A stretch of 64,000 nucleotides of DNA, taken from contig NZ_JABEKS010000001.1 of NCBI RefSeq assembly GCF_012985205.1, positions 2,170,001 to 2,234,000 of the forward strand. Reading direction: 5' to 3'. Under the pieces are notes generated by a model, which was not told the origin of the DNA, made no database searches, and saw nothing but the letters and a program-made list of their open reading frames with translations. The DNA comes from Planctomonas sp. JC2975 (GTDB taxonomy: Bacteria; Actinomycetota; Actinomycetes; Actinomycetales; Microbacteriaceae). Made by a program: the position numbers and the translations under genes. Below are positions 17,132-25,192 of this stretch, piece by piece; positions within the stretch are counted from its first letter, which is position 1; every line of letters starts with the position of its first letter.

Positions 17132-19363
17132 TCACACGCGGTCGACGACCGGCTCCGGCGCATCGGCGGCCTCGGCTGCGAGAGCGGATGTCGTCGGCCG
17201 GCTCAGCGACGCTCCCTCGACATCCACGGATGGCACGATCCGCTGCAACCATTGCGGAAGCCACCACGCGGCGCGCCCGAACAGGGCCATGACCGCGGGA
17301 ACGATCGTCATGCGCACGACGAACGCGTCGACGAGGATGCCGACGGCCAGCGCGAACGCGATCGGCCGGATCGTCGCGTCCCCTTCCACGACACCGTTGC
17401 CGAAGACTCCGATCATGATGAGCGCGGCGGCCACGACGACCTTGGCGCCCTGCTGGAACCCGGTGGAGACAGCTCCCCTTGCGCTCTCGTGATGCACGTA
17501 GTGCTCGCGCATCCCCGTGACCAGGAACATCTCGTAGTCCATCGAGAGACCGAAGAGCACCCCGATCACGATGGTGGGAAGGAAGGCGAGCAGCGGAGCC
17601 GGAGGATCGACGCCGAAGAGGCCGCCGAGCCATCCCCACTGGAAGACGGCGACAGTGACGCCAAGGGCTGCCGCAAGGCTGAGCAGAAAGCTGATCGCGG
17701 CCTTCAACGGCACCAGGATCGACCGGAAAACGGCGACCATCAGCAGGAATGCGAACAGAGCGACCAGCCCGAGGTAGAGCGGCAGCGCCGACGCGAGTCG
17801 CGCGGAGATGTCGATGTCCACGGCGGTCTGGCCGGTGACCTCGAGCTGTGGGGTCCCCTGCACGGCGTGCCTCAGAGATGGGTCGCGCAGGGCGCCGACA
17901 AGCGCGACGGTCGCGTCGTCAGACGGCTCGCTCTTCGGGATCACGGCCACGAGCACGGCATCGCCCTTCGCTCCCGCTGCCAGAGCATGCGCGACACCGG
18001 GGGTCGCCCCCACGGTGCGCACGAGCGACTCCGCCTCGGCCGGCGTGGGCGTCGAGGCATACGTGGCGAGCACCTCCAGCGGGCCGTCAGCGCCGGCGCC
18101 GAACCCCTCGGCGAGCAGATCGGATGCCTGTCGCTGCGTCGTCGACGACGGCATCGTCCCGTCGTTGCCGAGTCCGAGCCGCAGCTGAGCCACCGGCGCG
18201 GCGAGGATTCCGATCAGCACGAGCCCGCCGATGAGGAACAGCACGGGCCGCTTCTGGATGGCGGCCACCCACCCCGCGGCGATCCGTCGCTTGCGCTTCA
18301 CCTTGCCAGACGCGAGCCGGCGACGAGCGCGGCGACTCAGCAGGCGGGATCCGGCCAGCGACAGCAGCGCCGGCGTCAGTGTGAGTGCCGCGAGCATGGC
18401 GACGAACACGGCGAAAGCCGCGGCGAGACCCATCTGGGTGAGGAATCCCAAGCCCTCGACCGCCAGCCCGGCGAGCGCGATGATGACGGTCGCCGCGGCG
18501 AAGAAGACGGCGGTGCCCGCCGTCCCGACGGCCAGGGGCAGCGACTCCTGCGGCGACATCCCCTCCAGCAGTTGGCGTCGGTGACGGCTCACGATGAACA
18601 GCGAGTAGTCGATGCCCACCGCGAGCCCGAGCAGGATCGCGAGGGTCGGTGCCACCGAGGTGAGGGAGACGAAGGAGGTCGCGGCGTAGATCGCGGTGAT
18701 GCCCGTTCCGAGACCGACCAGGGCGGAGACCAGCGGCATCCCCGCCGCAACGATGGTGCCGAACGTGATGAGCAGCACGACGAGCGCCACAATGATGCCG
18801 GGCAGCTGCGACGACGTGGTGGTCGAGGCGCCGACGGCCCCTGAGGTCGCTGTCACCTCGAGTTGCGGGGAATCCGCGTGATCGACGGCCGCGAGGATGC
18901 CCGTCGCCGTCTCCGAGGACAGCTTCGGCGAGTCGAGTTGCACCGTGATGTATCCGATCCGGCCGTCGGCCGAGAGCCCGCCCGCCCTCGGTGCGGCGAA
19001 CGGATCGATCGCAGAGGACACTCCGGTGACGGCGGAGAGTTGCGTCGTCAGCCGGCTGACGGAGGCGGCATCCGCCGCCGTGAGCGTCTTGCCCTTCGGC
19101 GCGGCGAAGACGACCTGGCCGGAGGCGTTGCCGGTGCCGAACATGCGGTCGACGGTGTGCAGCGTGGTGATGGACTGCAGCCCCTTGACGGTGATGTCCG
19201 AGTCCAACGGCTTCGCGAACGCCACCATGCTCCCGACGGCCGTGAACAGCAGCACGATCCACGCCGCGATCACCCACCAGCGACGTCGAGCGCTGAATGC
19301 TCCCACCGCTTGCCACCATCGAGCCATCGCGCCACTCACCTTCCGGTTCCATCGGAACGGCAT
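17132..19363 (-). CDS. MMPL-family (RND superfamily) transporter
   Basis: 743 residues in the two-repeat MMPL layout: TM1, a large external loop (about 50-190), TM2-6 with GLAVGIDYSLFIVSRHRR containing the conserved Asp/Tyr motif, a basic cytosolic loop (RARRRLASGKVKRKRR), a second external loop, and TM8-12 with FGLSMDYEMFLVTGMREHY. Actinobacterial members export lipids or siderophore-type compounds using proton force; the substrate here is unknown. Two starts are plausible: ATG 19363 (AAGGA upstream) and ATG 19327 (GGAAGGTGA upstream). It lies 128 bp downstream of a solute-binding lipoprotein gene on the same strand. Confidence 0.93.
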   Translation of the reverse strand: MPFRWNRKVSGAMARWWQAVGAFSARRRWWVIAAWIVLLFTAVGSMVAFAKPLDSDITVKGLQSITTLHTVDRMFGTGNASGQVVFAAPKGKTLTAADAASVSRLTTQLSAVTGVSSAIDPFAAPRAGGLSADGRIGYITVQLDSPKLSSETATGILAAVDHADSPQLEVTATSGAVGASTTTSSQLPGIIVALVVLLITFGTIVAAGMPLVSALVGLGTGITAIYAATSFVSLTSVAPTLAILLGLAVGIDYSLFIVSRHRRQLLEGMSPQESLPLAVGTAGTAVFFAAATVIIALAGLAVEGLGFLTQMGLAAAFAVFVAMLAALTLTPALLSLAGSRLLSRRARRRLASGKVKRKRRIAAGWVAAIQKRPVLFLIGGLVLIGILAAPVAQLRLGLGNDGTMPSSTTQRQASDLLAEGFGAGADGPLEVLATYASTPTPAEAESLVRTVGATPGVAHALAAGAKGDAVLVAVIPKSEPSDDATVALVGALRDPSLRHAVQGTPQLEVTGQTAVDIDISARLASALPLYLGLVALFAFLLMVAVFRSILVPLKAAISFLLSLAAALGVTVAVFQWGWLGGLFGVDPPAPLLAFLPTIVIGVLFGLSMDYEMFLVTGMREHYVHHESARGAVSTGFQQGAKVVVAAALIMIGVFGNGVVEGDATIRPIAFALAVGILVDAFVVRMTIVPAVMALFGRAAWWLPQWLQRIVPSVDVEGASLSRPTTSALAAEAADAPEPVVDRV

Positions 19364-19414
19364 CCGCCGTCCTTCGATGTTCTTCGGCGCGGTGCGCGAG
19401 CGCCTCGGACCGTG

Positions 19415-19469
19415 GGTGGAGAGTGCGCGGGAAGGGGTGGAACGCGGGTGGAGGCCGGGTGGAGGCGGC
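19415..19469 (+). repeat. G-rich GGGTGGA repeats
   Basis: Within 55 bp there are GGGTGGA, GGGGTGGA, GGGTGGA and GGGTGGA plus a GGGAA run. Four or more closely spaced G-tracts could fold as a quadruplex on the + strand, which is the template strand for the flanking minus-strand genes. It lies between the binding-protein gene and the MMPL gene and could lower read-through. Confidence 0.5.
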
Positions 19470-19491
19470 CCTCGACCGAGACGGGCCGGAG

Positions 19492-21153
19492 TCAGTCGGT
19501 CGCGGCCTTGAGCTTGGTCAGAATGAGCGCCACGTTCCCCATGGTGGGCTGCGGGTTGGCGTAGGGATTCGAGTCGGACGGCCAGCCTGTGTAGTACTGG
19601 GTCGAGGTCTCGGCGCCCGCCCGGTGCGCGGTCATCGCGATCGCCGGAACGTCTTCGACGAAGATCTTCTGCAACGCGTCGAGCGCCTTCGTGCGGTCTG
19701 CGTCGTCGGTCGCGTCGGTGTACGCGGTGAACAGCGACTTCGCCGCGTCATTCTGGTATCGGCCGTAGTTCCAGACGGCTTCCTGACCGATCGGAACGTA
19801 GTAGGCCGGGTCGAACATGTCGGCGTAGCTCTCCCACGGGGTGACCCCGCCGTTCGTCCAGTGAATGGCGGCCTGGAAGTTGCCGGTGTTGAGGGAGTCG
19901 GTCCACGCGTCGGCTGTGGGGTTCTCGATCGTCACGTTGATGCCGATCGACAGAGCGGATGCCTGGATCAGCGTCAGCCCGAGGTCGTAGTCGTTCCAGC
20001 CGGCGGGGGCCGAGATGGTGAAGGCGACGGGCGTGCCGTCCTTGCCGATCAGCGTGTTGCCGTTGTAGGTGTATCCGGCGTCGGTCAGGACCTTCTTCGC
20101 GCCCTTCACGTCGATCGAGAACTCTTTGTCCTTGTAGGCGTCGGAGATGAACGAGTCACCGGCTGGTGTCGGAATGCCCGTCACGTTGGTGAGTTCGGGG
20201 AAGATCCCCGACTCGGCGACCTTGCTCTCCTTGGCACGGTCGACGACCATGTTCAGCGCCCGACGCACGGCGACGTCGTTGAACGGTGCCTTCTCGTTGT
20301 TCAGCACGATGTCGTCGATGCCGAGTCCCGCCGGGTAGTAGACGCGATTGTGGGCCTTGTCCATGTCGATGTAGACGTGCTGGTAGTCGGCGATGAACGT
20401 CCAGCCCCACTGTGCTGCGCCGGTGACGAGAGCCGTCGTGAGGGTGTCGTTTCCGCTGTACGAGACGTAGCGCAGCTCCGGAGCGGCGAGCTTGCCGCCC
20501 CAGTAGTGCTTGTTGGCCTTCAGGGTGACGGCCTGCGGGGTCCAGCTGGTGAGCACGTACGGTCCGGTGCCGACGGGCTTCTTGACCGGGTCCTTCGTCG
20601 GGTCCTTGATCGTCTTCCAGATGTGCTCGGGAACGATGAAGAGTTGAAGCACCTTGACCTGGTTGACGAACTGTCCCGTGCCGAAGGTCACGCTCACGGT
20701 GTCGCCGCTCGTGGTGATGTCGTCGTAGGGCAGGCCCTCGGTGTTCAGGGCGGGATTGTCCTTGCGGAGCTGGAGCGAGTAGGCGATGTCCGCGGCTGAG
20801 AAGGCCACGCCGTCGGACCAGGTCACGCCGTGTCGGGCGGTGATGGTCAGCTTCGTGTACGCCGCATTCCACTTCCACGACGTGGCCAGCCACGGAGTCG
20901 CCTTCTGCGACGGAACCGCATCGTTGATCTCCGCGATCGGCTCGTAGATCGCGTAGCGGTATCCGAGCAACGACGCAGCAGAGGAGTTGAGGAATGGGTT
21001 CGAGTTGTCGGACTGCGGACCGTTGGGCATGCCGATGGTCAGGACATTATCGCCCGCGGCGGACGAGGAATCGCTGCCCGAGCATCCGGAGAGCGACAAG
21101 CCCACCGCCACGAGGGCTGCCGCCACGACGGCCATGCCTCTGGTGATCTTCAT
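19492..21153 (-). CDS. Family-5 extracellular solute-binding lipoprotein (peptide/oligosaccharide type)
   Basis: 553 residues from ATG 21153 (GGAGGCAAC upstream). The signal peptide ends in lipobox LSGC with the lipidated Cys near residue 24, then a Ser-rich linker. SBP_bac_5 features: YEPIAEIN, WSDGVAFSAADIAYSL, GTGPYVLTSWTP, FNDVAVRRALNMVVDR and a late DVPAIAMTAH. Such proteins deliver peptides, nickel or oligosaccharides to ABC permeases. No permease or intact ATPase gene accompanies it, and a fragment resembling an ABC ATPase lies just upstream, so it is an orphan or remnant of a dismantled importer. Confidence 0.92.
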   Translation of the reverse strand: MKITRGMAVVAAALVAVGLSLSGCSGSDSSSAAGDNVLTIGMPNGPQSDNSNPFLNSSAASLLGYRYAIYEPIAEINDAVPSQKATPWLATSWKWNAAYTKLTITARHGVTWSDGVAFSAADIAYSLQLRKDNPALNTEGLPYDDITTSGDTVSVTFGTGQFVNQVKVLQLFIVPEHIWKTIKDPTKDPVKKPVGTGPYVLTSWTPQAVTLKANKHYWGGKLAAPELRYVSYSGNDTLTTALVTGAAQWGWTFIADYQHVYIDMDKAHNRVYYPAGLGIDDIVLNNEKAPFNDVAVRRALNMVVDRAKESKVAESGIFPELTNVTGIPTPAGDSFISDAYKDKEFSIDVKGAKKVLTDAGYTYNGNTLIGKDGTPVAFTISAPAGWNDYDLGLTLIQASALSIGINVTIENPTADAWTDSLNTGNFQAAIHWTNGGVTPWESYADMFDPAYYVPIGQEAVWNYGRYQNDAAKSLFTAYTDATDDADRTKALDALQKIFVEDVPAIAMTAHRAGAETSTQYYTGWPSDSNPYANPQPTMGNVALILTKLKAATD

Positions 21154-21250
21154 TCCCGTTGCCTCCTTGCACGCGATTCCCCGGCGCACTCGGCGCTGGT
21201 GGCGCGCCGGTTCGCCGGCAGGCGGGCTCCGGCGTTTCCGGGCGGAAGCA

Positions 21251-21282
21251 ACGCAGAGTCAGCGCGGGGGTTCGCTCTGCGT
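21251..21282. terminator. Hairpin upstream of the orphan binding-protein gene
   Basis: ACGCAGAG (21251-21258) and CTCTGCGT (21275-21282) are perfect 8-bp arms around a 16-nt loop. It lies about 100 bp before the lipoprotein start on its upstream side and could be a terminator of the decayed upstream frame or a leader structure. Confidence 0.35.
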
Positions 21283-21320
21283 CCGGGGGCACGACATTCG
21301 GGAATCGTGGGTCTGGCCAG

Positions 21321-21611
21321 TCAGCGTACCGGGCTCCGGCGCGTTCCGGAACTTGCGGGGTCGCGGATGGTGCGCCAGTTCAGGGCAGCGGCCGACGGCA
21401 CAGCCGTGCCGCGTCCCTGTTCAACGATGTCGGCCGCGTACGCGATCGCGGTGCGATGGGCGATCTCGACCAGTCGCGCCACGTCGTCGGTGATGACGAT
21501 CACGGAGAAGCCGAGACGCTCGCACAGCTCGACGATCTGCTCGATGACCCGCGTAGAACACCGTGGCACAGTTACTGACTCGTAAGTAAGTTGACAGTAG
21601 CGTTCGAGCAA
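21321..21611 (-). pseudogene. Probable remnant of an ABC-transporter ATPase C-terminal part
   Basis: The frame from TTG 21611 encodes 96 residues. A stretch of about 50 (near 22-70) reads like the end of a peptide- or methionine-type ABC ATPase: RVIEQIVELCERLGFSV, then IVITDDVARLVEIAHR and AADIVEQG, matching the usual 'ILELLRELnr.lGlTvlvITHD...ADRvavm..G.IVEqG' layout. The switch-loop His is Asp (ITDD), there is no Walker A, LSGGQ or Walker B, and the sequence after VEQG is unlike the family. It lies immediately upstream of, and codirectional with, a family-5 binding-protein gene, the normal partner of such ATPases. Recognition is by eye; a small unrelated protein is possible. Confidence 0.42.
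21574..21591. promoter_or_regulatory. Candidate TetR operator
   Basis: ACTGACT-cgta-AGTAAGT is a 7-bp inverted repeat with one mismatch about 100 bp before the TetR gene start. Reversed, it contains GAGTCAGTAAC, close to the ACTAGTCAGTTA part of the operator at 4300-4323. Confidence 0.5.
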
Positions 21612-21688
21612 CGCGCACAGGGTCGGGTGTTAAGTTCAACCCGACTACTGAAGGATTGCCGCTGAATCCATTCACAGAGGAGACGACC

Positions 21689-22459
21689 GTGCCCGACGAA
21701 GCAGCCCCCACCGCAGCGGGCGACGCGCAGCCGGGCAACGGCGACGGTCGGTCGGCCGGATCTCAGGACCCCACCGACACTCCCGAGAAGCCGCTCTCGA
21801 AGCAGCAAGCCCGTACCCTCGAACGCCGGGAGGCCGTGCTGAAGGCGGCGATGAGCGTCTTCGGCGCACGCGGCTACAACAAGGGTGCCCTCGTCGAGGT
21901 CGCGCAGCAGGCGGGCATGACCCACGCCGGCGTGCTGCACCACTTCGGCAGCAAAGAGGGCCTCCTCGTCGCCGTGCTGCGCTATCGCGACGGCGACGCC
22001 GTGGACGGGGTCGCCGGACGACCCCAGGTGACCGGTCCGGCGTTCCTCTCCCACCTGCTCGGCACGGTCGAGGAGAACACCCATCGGCGCGGAGTGGTGC
22101 AGACGTACGCCGTGCTGTCAGCGGAATCCGTGACAGAGGGACATCCGGCCCAGGAGTACTTCCGCGGACGCCTGACTGGCCTGCGCGCGAAGCTCGCCGG
22201 CGTCATCCGCGAGGTGGTGGGCGACGGGCCGACGGACAAGGCCGTCAGCGATGCCGCGAGCGCCCTCATCGCCGTCATGGACGGCCTTCAGGTGCAGTGG
22301 CTGCTCGACCCGGACGCGGTCGACATGCCGGGCACGGTCGCGATGATCATGGACGAGATCATCGACCGACTGGCGTCGGGTGTTCCGGCACCCGATGTGC
22401 GCGAGCGTGTCGCGCAGTTGCTCGATGACCGAGGGGATGCCGCGACACCCACCGCGTAG
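21689..22459 (+). CDS. TetR-family transcriptional regulator
   Basis: 256 residues from GTG 21689, chosen because AGGAG (21678-21682) precedes it; the TTG at 21656 has none. After a disordered acidic N-terminus (about 1-40), the HTH is at about 45-95 (MSVFGARGYNKGALVEVAQ and the recognition helix MTHAGVLHHFGSKEGLL). The C-terminal ligand domain includes MDGLQVQWLLDPDAVDM, a signature of TetR proteins near glycosidases and solute importers in Microbacteriaceae-like genomes (recollection, not proof). It is divergent from the orphan binding-protein gene and may control it. Confidence 0.9.
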   Translation: MPDEAAPTAAGDAQPGNGDGRSAGSQDPTDTPEKPLSKQQARTLERREAVLKAAMSVFGARGYNKGALVEVAQQAGMTHAGVLHHFGSKEGLLVAVLRYRDGDAVDGVAGRPQVTGPAFLSHLLGTVEENTHRRGVVQTYAVLSAESVTEGHPAQEYFRGRLTGLRAKLAGVIREVVGDGPTDKAVSDAASALIAVMDGLQVQWLLDPDAVDMPGTVAMIMDEIIDRLASGVPAPDVRERVAQLLDDRGDAATPTA

Positions 22460-22514
22460 GCGGGAGCGCGACATCCCGTGGGGTCCGTGATCGGGTGTGT
22501 TCGCGTGTCGTCGT

Positions 22515-23234
22515 TCAGGCGGCGACGGATCCGAGGTGCGCGCCGCCATCCGTCTCGATGACGGTGCCCGTCACGTTGCGACTCGTGGCCGCGAAGACGA
22601 CCGCCTCGGCGATCTCGTCTGCCGTGGCAACATGACGCACGGGCAGCGTGGCCGCCGTCTGCGCGAAGAGCTGCTCGCGCACCTCGGCCGGAACGAAGTC
22701 CCACCACGGCGTGTCCACGCCGCCCGGGCTGACGGCGTTCACGCGGATCGGTGCGAGCTCGGTGGCGAGCGGTTGCACGAGCCCTTCGACGGCCGCGTTC
22801 AACGAGCCGATCCCCGCCGTCTCGCTCATGCCCATGCGGCCGGTGATGGCGCCGATGAGCGTGATGGATCCGTCAGCCTTCAGGTGAGGAATCGCCGCCT
22901 GAATGCTCGTGACGGTCGGCCAGTACTTCGCGTCGAAGGCGTCACGAAGGGCAGTCAGTTCGAGGCCCGCGATCGGGCCCATGCCTGCGTTGCTCGCCAC
23001 CGTCACGATCAACCTGTCAACGGTGCCGAGCTCGGCGAAGAGCGCGTCGAGGGCTCCTCGGTCGCCGGCGTCGACGGAGTGTCCGATGAGTTCGGGATGC
23101 TCGGCGGCGACCGCGGCCAACCGGTCGGTGCGTCGTGCTGCGATGTGCACGGTGTCTCCCGCCGCGGCGAGGCGGATCGCCGTCGCGAGCCCGATTCCGG
23201 ACGTGCCGCCGATGACGAGGGATGTGGATGTCAT
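22515..23234 (-). CDS. Atypical short-chain dehydrogenase-like protein lacking the YxxxK pair
   Basis: 239 residues from ATG 23234 with AGGAGAAG upstream. The cofactor motif GGTSGIG is intact (about 9-15) and HIAARRTDRL suggests NADP preference. In the active-site region the sequence is MSETAGIGSLNAAVEG where YSASKAAVEG is expected: Tyr is replaced by Ile and Lys by Asn. The Ser position is Thr/Gly. C-terminal SPGGVDTPWW and TGTVIETDGGAHL are normal. It probably binds NADP but may not do classical SDR chemistry. It is divergent from a TetR gene 53 bp away, the usual regulator/target pair. Confidence 0.88.
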   Translation of the reverse strand: MTSTSLVIGGTSGIGLATAIRLAAAGDTVHIAARRTDRLAAVAAEHPELIGHSVDAGDRGALDALFAELGTVDRLIVTVASNAGMGPIAGLELTALRDAFDAKYWPTVTSIQAAIPHLKADGSITLIGAITGRMGMSETAGIGSLNAAVEGLVQPLATELAPIRVNAVSPGGVDTPWWDFVPAEVREQLFAQTAATLPVRHVATADEIAEAVVFAATSRNVTGTVIETDGGAHLGSVAA

Positions 23235-23287
23235 GACTTCTCCTATTTCGAACCGTTGCGTCTCGTAATGGAGATTAGCATGGCATC

Positions 23288-23911
23288 GTGGACCACGTGA
23301 AGGCATCCGACGAGACGTCCGGTTCTGAAGGCGACAGCGCGGCGTCGAAGGCCGGACGCAAGCGGAGCGAGCAGAGCAGGCTCGCCATCCTGCAGGCCGC
23401 GTTCTCACTGTTCGCCGCGTCGGGACTGCAGTCGCTCACCATCGAGGGCATCGCGGCGGAAGCCGGTGTCGGCAAGCAGACCATCTACCGGTGGTGGCCG
23501 TCGAAGGCTCACGTGCTGATGGAGGCGGTGGCCGTGAACGCGGAACTCCTCGTCTCCACCGAGGACCGCGGCAGCTTCGAGCTCGACCTGCGCGCCTTTC
23601 TCACCCAGTCGTTCGACATCGGACGCACGTCGGGCGTGCGAGAGCTTCTCGCCGCGCTGATGGGACAGGCGCAGGTGGATCCGGCCTTCGGGGTCGACTT
23701 CCGGGAGCAGTTCCTGCTCCGGCGGCGTGATGCACTCGCGGTGATCGTCGACCGGGCGCGGGCGCGCGGAGACTTCCCCGACGGCATCCGCCCCGGAACG
23801 CTCGCCGACGTGGTCTTCGGCGTCATCTGGTACCGCGTACTGGCCACAGGGGTGGATCCGGACGACGCTCTCGTCGACGAACTGACCGGGATGCTCGCCG
23901 GCGGCCGGTAG
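23288..23911 (+). CDS. TetR/AcrR-family transcriptional regulator
   Basis: 207 residues. Basic RKRSEQSR leads into the HTH (about 27-75: LQSLTIEGIAAEAGVGKQTIYRWWPSK-like, a very typical recognition helix with IYRWW). The C-terminal domain (TetR_C_11/33 type) includes VRELLAALMGQAQ and FREQFLLRRRDAL. GTG 23288 sits six bases after TAGCAT (23276-23281) with no ribosome site, a leaderless start. It is divergent from the atypical SDR, which is the probable target. Confidence 0.92.
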   Translation: MDHVKASDETSGSEGDSAASKAGRKRSEQSRLAILQAAFSLFAASGLQSLTIEGIAAEAGVGKQTIYRWWPSKAHVLMEAVAVNAELLVSTEDRGSFELDLRAFLTQSFDIGRTSGVRELLAALMGQAQVDPAFGVDFREQFLLRRRDALAVIVDRARARGDFPDGIRPGTLADVVFGVIWYRVLATGVDPDDALVDELTGMLAGGR

Positions 23912-24015
23912 CAACGGGACGCAGACCGTTAGCAAGGCGTCAGGGACGGCATCCAGGGCGTGTCGATCCCGTGAGGACCGCCGTCGGCGCCGCACCGTCG
24001 ACCCACAGTGGAATC

Positions 24016-24552
24016 ATGACGACGGCCGGCCATGATGCAGTGCACAGCGCAGCCCCATCGCGGCTGCGGAGGATCGTGGCCGGCCCGCATCCGTGGGGTC
24101 GATTCGAAACCCGCGTTCTCGACCGGACCGGTTCAGTGGTGCAGCACGTGCTCGTCATCTATCCGCCAGGCACGAACGATCGGGAGCGTGCCGTGCTGTG
24201 GTTCGCGCGCACCTGGCCGTTGGCCGGTGCCCTCGCCGGGATCGGCGCGTTCATGTGCCTCGGCGACCTCGTCCCGTCCGCGGTTCTGACGCCGACGGTG
24301 TTCGTCGTGTACGCGATCGGCCTCGCTGTCGCGCTGGTTCCGAGCCGCCGCATCCGCGGGCTCGTGCGCCGCGTCGTGGCGACGGAGGCGCGGGATGCCC
24401 GAGCGTGGTGCGTCGACGGACGCATCGACCTCATCCGCCGCGCGGTCGGAACGCTCGACGACCTCGACCGCCGCGCTCGCGAGGGAGAGGTCGACCCCGT
24501 CGACTACGAGTTCGAGTGGGGTCGGGTCTACGGCCTACTCCGCTCAGAGTAG
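24016..24552 (+). CDS. Conserved actinobacterial membrane protein (unrecognised; possibly DUF6611)
   Basis: 178 residues. N-terminal hydrophilic part with HPWGRFETRVLDR and LVIYPPGTNDRERAVLW, two adjacent membrane helices (about 69-105, WPLAGALAGIGAFMCLG then a second segment), then a cytosolic helical tail ending LDDLDRRAREGEVDPVDYEFEWGRVY. I have a weak recollection of this pattern as DUF6611. No function can be given. ATG 24016 was chosen over GTG 23971 because CACAGT lies six bases before it; neither has a good ribosome site. Confidence 0.68.
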   Translation: MTTAGHDAVHSAAPSRLRRIVAGPHPWGRFETRVLDRTGSVVQHVLVIYPPGTNDRERAVLWFARTWPLAGALAGIGAFMCLGDLVPSAVLTPTVFVVYAIGLAVALVPSRRIRGLVRRVVATEARDARAWCVDGRIDLIRRAVGTLDDLDRRAREGEVDPVDYEFEWGRVYGLLRSE

Positions 24553-24645
24553 GAGCAGGTACTCCGGCGGCCTCATGACGGGCGCTCCTCGCGCGCCGAG
24601 AATGGCGCATGACAGGTGCGATCCGTCGAACGAAAGGGGACGCCG

Positions 24646-25074
24646 ATGTCCGCGAATGTGAGCCCAGCCGACGCTCTGGTCGGCCGATCCCGCGAGGCGC
24701 TGAGCGCTCTTGCTCTGCAGTTCCTGCTCGGAATGGGCGCCAATCTCGTCGGGAGTCCCGAGGAGAACCACGGCGGAGGCGAGGTCGTCGCCGTCATCCT
24801 GCTGAGCCTGCACGGGCTCGTCGGCATCGGCCTCATCGTGGTCGCCGTCAGGGCCTGGACGGCCGCCAGGCGTCACCACCTTGCTGAGCGCACCGCGCTC
24901 TGGGCGTTCATCGTCATCATCCTGACGTTCCTCGCGGGAGTAGGAACGATGATCACCGACAGCGGATGGCTGTCCTTCGCCATGTCCGTTGGATTCGTCG
25001 TGGCCGCCGCGCTCTACATCGGCGTCGGCGCCGCTGCGCTCACGCGGCAGCGCGTGGCCGCTGCAGCTGGTTGA
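24646..25074 (+). CDS. Hypothetical four-helix membrane protein
   Basis: 142 residues from ATG 24646 with AAGGGGA upstream. Four hydrophobic segments are predicted by eye: near 17-35, 47-68 (VVAVILLSLHGLVGIGLIVV), 82-103 and 108-132. A polar loop with GSPEENHGGG lies between the first two. Small four-helix proteins of this sort resemble DoxX-like or 'YgaP-like' proteins only superficially; no family is claimed. It is codirectional with and 93 bp after the preceding membrane protein gene. Confidence 0.7.
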   Translation: MSANVSPADALVGRSREALSALALQFLLGMGANLVGSPEENHGGGEVVAVILLSLHGLVGIGLIVVAVRAWTAARRHHLAERTALWAFIVIILTFLAGVGTMITDSGWLSFAMSVGFVVAAALYIGVGAAALTRQRVAAAAG

Positions 25075-25133
25075 GCTCGTCGGAACATCCCCCAACGCGA
25101 CCTGGCGCCGCAAGGCCGGACCGGGGACGAGAA

Positions 25134-25169
25134 AGCGCCCCGCCTCCCTGTTCCGGGAGACGGGGCGCT
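25134..25169. terminator. Hairpin terminator of the DEAD-box gene
   Basis: AGCGCCCCG-c-CTCCC pairs with GGGAG-a-CGGGGCGCT around a six-base loop, giving a 9+5 bp stem with one mismatch. It lies 24-60 bp beyond the helicase stop and also downstream of the convergent membrane protein gene, so it may serve both. Confidence 0.8.
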
Positions 25170-25192
25170 GCCATGCAGAGCGTCTGGACAGA

